Below are positions 26,524-33,348 of a stretch of 64,000 nucleotides of DNA, in pieces. This DNA is from CAZSVP01 sp964637185 (GTDB lineage: Bacteria > Patescibacteriota > Saccharimonadia > CAILAD01 > BJGX01), in assembly GCA_964637185.1 (NCBI GenBank), contig CAZWVB010000001.1, positions 186,001 to 250,000 of the forward strand, read 5' to 3'. The notes beneath the pieces are model-generated. The model saw only the letters and a list, made by a program, of their open reading frames with translations. It did no database searches and was not told the DNA's origin. A program made the translations under genes and the position numbers. The stretch's first letter is position 1, and every line of letters begins with the position of its first letter.

Positions 26524-27374
26524 TGTCTCAGCTAACTTACAACCAGACTGTCTATACCCGAGCCAGCTACCAGACTAGCAAGTTATGGACACGCGAATTT
26601 TCCTCGTCTTTTTATAAAGCAACAACACTTTTGGACGAACCGATCAGGACTCACATATTTAATGTTTATGGGTTAGTCCGTTTGGCAGATGAAATAGTGG
26701 ATAGTTGGCGACCATCGGACATGGCTACAATGTTATCAGCTCTTGAGAAAGATATTTACAAAGCCACAAAGTCTGGTTTTAGTACCAACCCGATCGTCCA
26801 TGCATATGCAATTACCGTAGTGCAATTTGGTATCGATCAGGATTTGATAAAAGCTTTTTTTGCGAGCATGAAAATGGACATAGCAAAAAGTAAGTACACA
26901 CAAACCGAATTTGAGCGCTATATATATGGTTCGGCACAGTCAGTTGGTTTGATGTGCTTGGCGGTGTTTGTAAATGGCGATCGGCAGATGTATAACAGGC
27001 TAAAGCCAGCCGCCATGTCTCTCGGCGCAGGTTTTCAAAAGGTCAATTTTTTGCGTGACTTAGGTAGTGATGAGCAGGAGCTAGCTAGGTATTATTTCCC
27101 AAAACAAAACGCCAAACAAATCACTATCAAACAATACCGGGCTATCATTGCCGATATCAATGCTGATTTTACAACGGCTCAAATAGGCATCGTTCATTTG
27201 CCAAAAAGCTCCCGCTATGCAGTAGCGCTAGCCTTGGCTTCTTACAAGTTGTTGTTAGACAAATTATCACAACAATCACTCTCAGATGTTTACGGTGCTA
27301 GATATAGAGTAGGATCATTACAGAAAGCTCAGTTGCTCACAAAATATCGTCTGGTCAAAATGCTTGGAAGATGA
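26523..27374 (+). CDS. crtB: Phytoene synthase
   Basis: A 283-residue squalene/phytoene synthase family enzyme that joins two GGPP molecules. Both metal-binding motifs are visible: LADEIVD (54-60) and NFLRDLGSDEQE (about 175-186), the latter with DLGSDE in place of the usual DxxED spacing. YGLVR near 49-53 is also typical. ATG 26523 shares one base with the crtE stop, so crtI, crtE and crtB form one tightly coupled operon. Confidence 0.93.
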   Translation: MSQLTYNQTVYTRASYQTSKLWTREFSSSFYKATTLLDEPIRTHIFNVYGLVRLADEIVDSWRPSDMATMLSALEKDIYKATKSGFSTNPIVHAYAITVVQFGIDQDLIKAFFASMKMDIAKSKYTQTEFERYIYGSAQSVGLMCLAVFVNGDRQMYNRLKPAAMSLGAGFQKVNFLRDLGSDEQELARYYFPKQNAKQITIKQYRAIIADINADFTTAQIGIVHLPKSSRYAVALALASYKLLLDKLSQQSLSDVYGARYRVGSLQKAQLLTKYRLVKMLGR

Positions 27375-27386
27375 GACACTAGAAGT

Positions 27387-28559
27387 ATGGCCCCAAAATC
27401 ATCCAAATTTGTGGTGGATGGTATTGCATATGAACTTAGTCCGGATGGTGCTCGTCGTGTAGGTGTCAAAACCAAGCCCAAAATTGGTGTTAAGAGACCA
27501 ACCCATACCCAAACCAGCAATCCTGAGATCATACCACTCAATACCGAAAGTCGTAATACAAGCAGCTGGCTTTGGATATTGACCAGCGTGCGCATGGTGC
27601 TTTCAATCCGGTTTTGGTTGGTAGTATTTTTACCCATTGGATTACTGATTGTCATTAAGACCCTACAACTCAATTCGTATGAGTTGGTCCAAACTGGCTC
27701 CAATTGGTTGACACTTGCCAAAATAGCGCGCCTACAACTCACGGCGGTTTTTTTTGCTGCTCTGCTGGTAGTAGGTATTTTTCTAGAGGCTTGGTTGCGC
27801 AAATTGGCTGCTGATAATAAGCCAACGTATTGGAGTATGATGGCGGCGATTGTTGCATCATCACTTGGCTATGGCGTGTTAATAATGATGGCAGCGGCGT
27901 TAGTGTTTGGCGTGTGTCTGATGACGATTAATCAGTTGTATGTAGCCTTACCTATTTTGACCGTCTTCATATGCTTACTAATCGTGGCGAGCTGGCTCAT
28001 GTTTGCTCTATGGTGTTGGTCTCGTCGCAACTTAGTGTTGTCTGGATTTGGCCAGTCCTTGAAGGTGAATCGACAAATCTTATTGCCCAAATCAGCGAAC
28101 GCTGGATTTCTTGCCACTACAGGCTATTCAGCAATACGTATCTTGCCAGCCACTATGACACTGCTGCTGCTTTTGCTAGTAATAGGTATAATTACTTTGG
28201 TATTTGTATCTGGTTTGTCGGTAGGCTGGCAAGCATTAACAATGATCTTGGGCTTGGTGTTAAGTCTGTTGATGCTTAGCTATGATCATCTTGCAAAACT
28301 CCAATACTGGCGACAAGTGTTGAAACCTGCCGATCAATACAAACGGTATCCGTCGGGTGCTTTGACCATGCTAGGAGTCGATGCCCTTGTGGTTGTATTA
28401 GTGGCCGTAGCACTTATGGTACAGTTGGTGATCCCAAAACTACTCTTGAAAGCACATCTGACCACCAAAGACATCAAAAAAACCTTTGATCAACTCAATC
28501 TTACACTGCCGTCACCCAAGCAGGTCAAACCATTTGACAACTCTACAGAAAACAGGTAA
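27387..28559 (+). CDS. Polytopic membrane protein of unknown function
   Basis: The 390-residue protein has a polar N-terminal segment of about 60 residues (VVDGIAYELSPDGARRVGV) and about eight TM helices in three groups, with a charged C-terminal tail. It follows crtB by 12 nt and is probably co-transcribed, but nothing in the sequence ties it to carotenoids. The TTGACA of the secE promoter lies inside its last codons, and the TAAAAT box contains its stop. Confidence 0.6.
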   Translation: MAPKSSKFVVDGIAYELSPDGARRVGVKTKPKIGVKRPTHTQTSNPEIIPLNTESRNTSSWLWILTSVRMVLSIRFWLVVFLPIGLLIVIKTLQLNSYELVQTGSNWLTLAKIARLQLTAVFFAALLVVGIFLEAWLRKLAADNKPTYWSMMAAIVASSLGYGVLIMMAAALVFGVCLMTINQLYVALPILTVFICLLIVASWLMFALWCWSRRNLVLSGFGQSLKVNRQILLPKSANAGFLATTGYSAIRILPATMTLLLLLLVIGIITLVFVSGLSVGWQALTMILGLVLSLLMLSYDHLAKLQYWRQVLKPADQYKRYPSGALTMLGVDALVVVLVAVALMVQLVIPKLLLKAHLTTKDIKKTFDQLNLTLPSPKQVKPFDNSTENR

Positions 28560-28590
28560 AATTATGTCAAAGCCGCCGAGAGGCTTTTTT
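28534..28590 (+). promoter_or_regulatory. Consensus promoter of secE-nusG with a hairpin at the transcript start
   Basis: TTGACA (28534-28539), 17 bp, TAAAAT (28557-28562) predicts a start near 28569. AAAGCC and GGCTTT then pair across GCCGAGA and are followed by a T-run, the form of a terminator. It can stop read-through from the crt side, while for the new transcript it is a 5' cap-like stem-loop. Confidence 0.7.
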
Positions 28591-28601
28591 GGATTACAAC
28601 C

Positions 28602-28793
28602 ATGCAACGCGTGACCAACTACCTACAGGGTTCGCTTGCCGAGCTCAAAAAAGTTATATGGCCAACCCGCCGACAGGCGATTACGCTGGCCGTGATTGTT
28701 GTAGTCGTATCGTTGGTACTAGGTATCTACCTGTCAGGCTTGGATGCAATTTTCCGCCAAGCTTTACAGGCTATTATTAAACGAGGGCAGTGA
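28602..28793 (+). CDS. secE: Preprotein translocase subunit SecE
   Basis: A 63-residue single-TM SecE: amphipathic N-terminal helix with ELKKVIWPTRRQA (about 14-26), where K-V-x-W-P is the family signature, then one TM (about 28-48). It is the essential clamp subunit of SecYEG. ATG 28602 is chosen because this frame carries the motif; a parallel frame starting at 28589 does not. It precedes nusG, the usual bacterial order. Confidence 0.95.
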   Translation: MQRVTNYLQGSLAELKKVIWPTRRQAITLAVIVVVVSLVLGIYLSGLDAIFRQALQAIIKRGQ

Positions 28794-28800
28794 GTCAGTT

Positions 28801-29340
28801 ATGAATAAACAGTCAGGACAACAATCTTGGTACGTGATACACACCTATTCTGGTTATGAGGATCAGGTGGCTGAGGCTTTGCGTCAACGTATTGAGTCGA
28901 TGGACTTGAGCGATAAGATATTTGATGTGATTGTGCCTAAAGAAAAGCAGATTGAGATCAAAAACGGTCGCCGTCGTACAGTAGAGCGCAAAATCTTTCC
29001 CGGCTATATCATGGTGCATATGATTGTTACCGAAGATAGCTGGTTTGTGGTCCGCAACACACCCAATGTGACTGGCTTTGTGGGTAGTGGTACCACGCCA
29101 TCGCCACTCAGTGAAGATGAAGTCAAAGCCATCCAGAAGCGCATGGGCGTAGAGGAGCCTAAATTCAAGATTGATTACTCGGTAGGCGAGCTGGTCAACA
29201 TCACCGATGGTCCATTCAAGGGCTTTGACGGAACAATATCCGAGGTAGATGAGCAAAAAGGTAAGATCAAGGTATTGGTCAGTATGTTTGGCCGTGAGAC
29301 CCCGGTTGAGCTAGATGGCCTGCAGGTAAAGAAGGTATAA
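28801..29340 (+). CDS. nusG: Transcription elongation factor NusG
   Basis: The 179-residue protein has the NGN domain (WYVIHTYSGYEDQVAEAL at about 9-26, FPGYIMVHM at about 65-73) and a C-terminal KOW domain (about 125-175, VNITDGPFKGFDGTISEVD). NusG couples RNA polymerase to ribosomes and Rho. ATG 28801 lies 7 nt after the secE stop; a longer frame starting at 28744 runs through secE and is rejected. Confidence 0.96.
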   Translation: MNKQSGQQSWYVIHTYSGYEDQVAEALRQRIESMDLSDKIFDVIVPKEKQIEIKNGRRRTVERKIFPGYIMVHMIVTEDSWFVVRNTPNVTGFVGSGTTPSPLSEDEVKAIQKRMGVEEPKFKIDYSVGELVNITDGPFKGFDGTISEVDEQKGKIKVLVSMFGRETPVELDGLQVKKV

Positions 29341-29344
29341 AATT

Positions 29345-29782
29345 ATGGCAGAATCAAAACAAGTACTCGCAAAAGTAAAAATGGTATTGATGGGTGGTGG
29401 TGCCACCCCAGCTCCTCCAGTTGGTTCGAGCTTGGGTCAGCATGGTGTCAACATGATGGATTTTATCAATCCATTCAATGAGCAGACCCAGGATCGCAAA
29501 GGCCAGCCTACTCCTGTAGTAGTGACTATCTATGAAGACAAGTCTATGACTTTTGTCATCAAAGGTACCCCTGCCAAAACACTTATCAAAGAAGCTCTCA
29601 AGCTCAAAAGTGGCAGTGGCGTGCCCAACAAAGACAAGGTGGGCAAACTCACTGATGCTCAGCTAACCCAAATAGCTGAGGCCAAAATGGCTGATCTTAA
29701 TGCCAATGATATTGAGGCGGCTAAGAAAATCATCGCCGGTACGGCTCGGAGCATGGGCGTCGAGACAGAGTTGAAGAAATAA
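29345..29782 (+). CDS. rplK: 50S ribosomal protein L11
   Basis: A 145-residue L11 of normal length. The N-terminal domain contains GGATPAPPVGSSLGQHGVN (about 18-36), and the RNA-binding C-terminal domain contains IIAGTARSMGVE (about 130-141). It builds the GTPase-associated centre. It follows nusG by 4 nt in the standard secE-nusG-rplK-rplA order. Confidence 0.97.
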   Translation: MAESKQVLAKVKMVLMGGGATPAPPVGSSLGQHGVNMMDFINPFNEQTQDRKGQPTPVVVTIYEDKSMTFVIKGTPAKTLIKEALKLKSGSGVPNKDKVGKLTDAQLTQIAEAKMADLNANDIEAAKKIIAGTARSMGVETELKK

Positions 29783-29834
29783 TTAACCTGTGTGGAATCC
29801 AGCATAGCTGGAGTTTGACCACGAAGGAGTATAT

Positions 29835-30797
29835 ATGCCAACTAAGAAAGTTGAAGCAAAAGAATCTAGGAAAACCAGTAAGGCATCAGTTGCAGAAAAA
29901 TCAGCAGCAGCTGTAAAGGATGAAGTAGCCACGGACCCAACTAACAAAGCTACGACCAAAGCAGGTAAGCATAGCGCCAAAGCTCAAGCTGAAGCCGAAG
30001 CCAAACAGGCCAAGGAAGCTCGCAAAGCAGATATCAAAAAAGAGGCAGAGGCTAAGGTTGAAGTGCCCAAGCCAACCCAAAAACCACGCGTCAAGCGCTA
30101 CACCAAGAACCAAAAAGCTGTTCGCGAGCTGGTTGATAATGACAAGCTATATAGTATCGATGAAGCAATCGAGCTGCTGCCCAAAATTTCCAAGACCAAA
30201 TTTGATGCTACTGCAGAAATTCATATAGCTTGCAATATCGATACCAAACAAGCTGACCAACAGGTGCGTAGTAGCGTGTCATTGCCCGCCGGTACAGGCA
30301 AGACTGTGCGTGTAGCTGTACTAGCTGACGATAAAGACGCCGAAGCTGCTAAGAAAGCTGGCGCTGACATTACCAATGCCGAAGAGCTACTGGCGGCCAT
30401 AGGCAAAGAAAAGTTTGATTTTGATGTATTGGTAGCAACACCTGCCAAGATGGCTGAGCTTGGTCGCTTTGCCAAAGTGCTTGGCCCCAAAGGCTTAATG
30501 CCTTCACCCAAGAACAATACAGTGACTGCCGACCCAGCCGCTGCTGTAACTGAGATCAAGAAGGGTCAAGCCGAGCTGCGTGCCGATAGCAACGGTATCG
30601 TTCATGTAGCTTTTGGCAAACTCAGCTTCAAGCCAACCGATCTAGCCGCCAATCTCAAAGCTGTTGTATCAGGGCTCATGCAAGCCAAACCAGCGGGCGT
30701 CAAGGGCGTGTTTGTGCGCAGCATGTTTGTAAGCGCTACTATGAGCCCAAGTATCAAGCTTGATGTAGCTGCCGCTCAAAAAGACAGCAAGCAATAA
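29835..30797 (+). CDS. rplA: 50S ribosomal protein L1 with a long N-terminal extension
   Basis: The canonical L1 domain occupies about 90-320 (KFDATAEIHIACNIDTKQAD, then VLGPKGLMPSPKNNTV at about 215-230). The first 90 residues are an extra low-complexity Lys/Ala/Glu-rich stretch absent from ordinary 230-residue L1 proteins. AAGGAG at 29823-29828 precedes ATG 29835, supporting this upstream start. L1 is the mobile stalk protein and usually an autorepressor of the L11-L1 operon. The stop lies 3 nt before intergenic element E1. Confidence 0.95.
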   Translation: MPTKKVEAKESRKTSKASVAEKSAAAVKDEVATDPTNKATTKAGKHSAKAQAEAEAKQAKEARKADIKKEAEAKVEVPKPTQKPRVKRYTKNQKAVRELVDNDKLYSIDEAIELLPKISKTKFDATAEIHIACNIDTKQADQQVRSSVSLPAGTGKTVRVAVLADDKDAEAAKKAGADITNAEELLAAIGKEKFDFDVLVATPAKMAELGRFAKVLGPKGLMPSPKNNTVTADPAAAVTEIKKGQAELRADSNGIVHVAFGKLSFKPTDLAANLKAVVSGLMQAKPAGVKGVFVRSMFVSATMSPSIKLDVAAAQKDSKQ

Positions 30798-30800
30798 GTA

Positions 30801-30905
30801 TTTTGAGCGCACATAACTTCGTTGCCAGCTGCGATGCTCATGTAATGTAGACCGCCTACATCTTACTTCGCTTCTCGCTGGCGCCTTGTTCTGCGCTGCT
30901 CAAAT
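30801..30905 (+). repeat. Intergenic structured element E1
   Basis: About 105 nt starting 3 nt after the rplA stop. Terminal arms TTTGAGC (30802-30808) and GCTCAAA (30898-30904) pair. Inside, a hairpin ATGTAG/CTACAT closes ACCGC. The series CGTT, CTGCG, CTC, GTAG, CTA, ACT, CTCG, CTTG appears at the same spacing in E2 (47905) and E3 (39509). Confidence 0.7.
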
Positions 30906-30926
30906 CTACTAATTTCAAATCTCTTC

Positions 30927-30955
30927 AAATGATCCGCCAACTGGCGGATCATTTT
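30927..30955 (+). terminator. Strong intrinsic terminator after rplA/E1
   Basis: AAATGATCCGCC (30927-30938) and GGCGGATCATTT (30943-30954) form a perfect 12-bp stem around AACT, and the stem ends in TTTT. Confidence 0.8.
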
Positions 30956-31000
30956 GGTTATGGTTGGTAGGATTGATATTATTTGTTAGGCTAAGTAAAT

Positions 31001-31819
31001 ATGAGAGGGCCAAATCCAATTGATTTTGATAAGTGGTTGCGCGATCGATCGCGTCAGGCCGACTTTGATTTGGCCGATGTTGAGTTATATCAGCGGAAAG
31101 CAAACCAACCATTTTCTGGGGTATTGGGTGATGCTGAGCTCAAAGCCTGCATGAATACTGGTCAGGTGGTGATCGATCCATTTGAGCCTGAGCTACTCAA
31201 CTCCAGCAGCTATGATGTGCGTTTGGGTGGTAACTATTACGTCGCCGAGAAAGTTGGCGACCGAGTGGACTTCTCACCCTATACCAAAGAAGAAGTTGAG
31301 CTTTACTACTCTGGCCCTCACAAGGCTACTACTCATGAGCAGTGGTGCAAACAGCATCGTCGCCAACCATTCGCCGGCATCGATCGCGACGAACATATCA
31401 TAGTGTTGGCGCCGGGTGAATGCATATTGGCCCATACGGTGGAGTACATTGGCGCGAGCTATGGCATCACTACCATGATGAAGGCTCGCTCAAGTCTGGG
31501 CCGTATCAACATCAGCTCTTGCGACGACGCCGGTTGGGGAGATGTTGGCTACATCAATCGTTGGACCATGGAGATACGTAACAAAAACACCAGCGTATGG
31601 GTGCCTTTGGTAGTTGGAATGCCGATTGCCCAAATGATTTTCTTCTGGGTAGCAGCTAGCACCATAGATTATGGCGCTACTGGCCATTATCAATCGGGGG
31701 TTGATATCCGTAAACTACAAAAAGCCTGGCGCCCCGAAGGAATGCTACCTAAATTGTACTCTAGCAGCAATACCGCATTGCGCAAGAAGTTGTCCAAAGA
31801 CAAAAAGACTGGCTTTTGA
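31001..31819 (+). CDS. dcd: dCTP deaminase / dUTPase-family protein
   Basis: The 272-residue protein belongs to the trimeric dUTPase/dCTP deaminase fold. SSSYDVRLGGNYYV (about 67-80) and the substrate motif KARSSLGRI (about 160-168), with E-R-N-K-N near the C-terminal half, fit dCTP deaminase, which supplies dUTP or dUMP from dCTP. It is about 80 residues longer than E. coli Dcd, with an N-terminal extension (1-45) and an internal insert (about 90-130, HEQWCKQHRRQPF). It stands directly before the dTMP genes. Confidence 0.8.
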   Translation: MRGPNPIDFDKWLRDRSRQADFDLADVELYQRKANQPFSGVLGDAELKACMNTGQVVIDPFEPELLNSSSYDVRLGGNYYVAEKVGDRVDFSPYTKEEVELYYSGPHKATTHEQWCKQHRRQPFAGIDRDEHIIVLAPGECILAHTVEYIGASYGITTMMKARSSLGRINISSCDDAGWGDVGYINRWTMEIRNKNTSVWVPLVVGMPIAQMIFFWVAASTIDYGATGHYQSGVDIRKLQKAWRPEGMLPKLYSSSNTALRKKLSKDKKTGF

Positions 31820-31834
31820 ACTTAGTTTTCAAGC

Positions 31835-31908
31835 TTTTTAGTTTGAGCACAATCATATATACTAAATCCTGACTTAGAGGCGGAAAGTTTCCGACCTTGA
31901 AAACTAGG
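31835..31908 (+). promoter_or_regulatory. Promoter and structured leader of the Nudix-tmk-thyX operon
   Basis: TTTTTA (31835-31840), 17 bp, TATACT (31858-31863) predicts a leader of about 50 nt with CGGAAAG/TTTCCG dyad symmetry. CTTAGTTTTCAAG (31821-31833) is an almost exact inverted copy of CTTGAAAACTAGG (31896-31908), which runs into the ribosome site. Confidence 0.45.
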
Positions 31909-31919
31909 AGGTGAGGGCT

Positions 31920-32420
31920 GTGCCCCACATCAACAATCCAGGGGTGGATTGGTGCGTCACGGCCTACATCGTCCGTGAACATGAAGGTGAGTTGCAGGTT
32001 CTACTGTGCGACCATCGCAAGCTCGGCACATGGGTGCCGATTGGTGGCCACGTGGAACCGCACGAAGACCCCATCACGGCGCTGTTTCGCGAAGTTCGTG
32101 AGGAGTGTGGTGGGATCGATATCAAGCTGCTCTACGGCAAAGCGTCGCGTTCCCACTACGGTCCGAAGAACTACGACCTGCCCAAGCCAGACTTCTTCGA
32201 TCTTCACCCGATCGAGACCGAGGTGGATCATCAGCATGTTGGCATGGGCTGGATCTGCTGGCTCGACGCTGGCGAACCGACGCTCAGCGATGAGCATCGA
32301 GAGCTGCGTTGGTTCAGCCGAGGTGATCTCAGTGGGGTCAGCATGCCGATCAACGTGCTCAATCACGCCTGCGACGCGCTGCACTACACCAAGCTCGACA
32401 TCAGCTGGGTAAAGGAGTAA
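31920..32420 (+). CDS. Nudix hydrolase
   Basis: The 166-residue protein carries a full Nudix box G-x5-E-x7-R-E-V-x-E-E-x-G-G at about 43-65 (GGHVEPHEDPITALFREVRE). Such enzymes cleave nucleoside diphosphate-X compounds; because the gene is 4 nt upstream of tmk and close to dcd and thyX, a (d)NTP or dUTP pyrophosphatase role is a reasonable guess. GTG 31920 is chosen because AGGAGGTGA, a nearly full anti-16S match, lies 5-6 nt upstream; the frame start at 31911 overlaps that site. GC content rises sharply here and stays high to 35184. Confidence 0.85.
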   Translation: MPHINNPGVDWCVTAYIVREHEGELQVLLCDHRKLGTWVPIGGHVEPHEDPITALFREVREECGGIDIKLLYGKASRSHYGPKNYDLPKPDFFDLHPIETEVDHQHVGMGWICWLDAGEPTLSDEHRELRWFSRGDLSGVSMPINVLNHACDALHYTKLDISWVKE

Positions 32421-32423
32421 GAC

Positions 32424-33041
32424 ATGTCTCAACCACTCTATATTGCACTTGAGGGTGTTGAGGGTTGTGGCAAGTCCACGCAAGCTCAACTCCTCGCCGA
32501 TCGACTCGGTGCTGTTCTGACTCGTGAGCCAGGCGGCACCCCGATGGGCAGCATGGTTCGCCAGATCTTGCTCGATCCGAACACCGGAGAGCTCGAACCC
32601 ATGGCCGAAGTGTTGCTGTTCAATGCCGACCGTGTGCAGCATCTGCACGAGGTGGTGTTGCCGGCGCTGCAGGCTGGCCAGCCAGTGGTCTCTGATCGCA
32701 GCTATGTCAGCAACTGTGTCTACCAAGGCCACGCTCGTGGGCTGGGTGCCGACTATGTGCGCTCGGTCTGCAGCCTGGTGGTGACCGAGCTGTTCCCGCA
32801 TCGAATCTTCGTGCTGGATGTGGACCTGGCTGACTCAATGGCACGGATCAGTGCCCGTGGGGGTGAACTCGACCGCTTCGAACAAGAAGGAGCGGAGTTT
32901 CATGCCAAGCTCGTAGAGGGGTTCCGCATCGAAGCTCAGAAGGGGCTGCCTGGTCAGTTCGTGTTCATCGATGGCCGCGGCAGCGTGGAAGAAGTCCAAC
33001 AATCCATCTGGGCTCATGTCGAGCCCTTGCAAGCAGCCTGA
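32424..33041 (+). CDS. tmk: Thymidylate kinase
   Basis: The 205-residue enzyme phosphorylates dTMP to dTDP. It has the P-loop EGVEGCGKST (10-19), the TMP-binding line LTREPGGTPMG (about 33-43) and DRSYVSNCVYQGHARG (about 91-106) of the family, followed by a lid region. GGAG lies upstream of ATG 32424 within the end of the Nudix gene. Codon use is GC-rich like its operon partners. Confidence 0.95.
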   Translation: MSQPLYIALEGVEGCGKSTQAQLLADRLGAVLTREPGGTPMGSMVRQILLDPNTGELEPMAEVLLFNADRVQHLHEVVLPALQAGQPVVSDRSYVSNCVYQGHARGLGADYVRSVCSLVVTELFPHRIFVLDVDLADSMARISARGGELDRFEQEGAEFHAKLVEGFRIEAQKGLPGQFVFIDGRGSVEEVQQSIWAHVEPLQAA

Positions 33042-33053
33042 GAGGAGGGCAGC

Positions 33054-33323
33054 GTGAGTGCGCCACTGCTAGATATGAAGGTCCGCTTCAACCAGGAGCG
33101 GAAGATGTGGGAGGCTTATCGGCGTGCTCCGCGCACCGTCAACGACTCTGTCGGCCACCCGCGTCACAAGCCAGAGGTTGAAGTAGTGGTAGAAGCCGGT
33201 GACATGGCTACGTTTCGCGAGAAACTAATCGATCACTTACTCCGGCCGTACTTCGAGCGAGCACAAGAAGAAGTCGATGCCGCGATCGATGCGGCATATC
33301 GTGAACAACCGCGCCCCAACTAG
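33054..33323 (+). CDS. Small hypothetical protein in the tmk-thyX operon
   Basis: An 89-residue charged soluble protein from GTG 33054, with GAGGAGG 6-7 nt upstream. The C-terminal half is helical and acidic (FERAQEEVDAAIDAAYREQ). I do not recognise it. Its position between tmk and thyX, 25 nt from the latter, and the same GC-rich codon use suggest an accessory role in the same pathway, but nothing in the sequence proves this. Confidence 0.65.
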   Translation: MSAPLLDMKVRFNQERKMWEAYRRAPRTVNDSVGHPRHKPEVEVVVEAGDMATFREKLIDHLLRPYFERAQEEVDAAIDAAYREQPRPN

Positions 33324-33348
33324 GGCTACATCAACAAGGAGGGGCGCA

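Noticed and set aside
21315..27374. Carotenoid cluster as a retinal supply for a rhodopsin
   Set aside because: No rhodopsin and no 15,15'-dioxygenase (blh/brp) gene is in the window, and the elongase points to C50 products. It cannot be excluded for genes outside the window.
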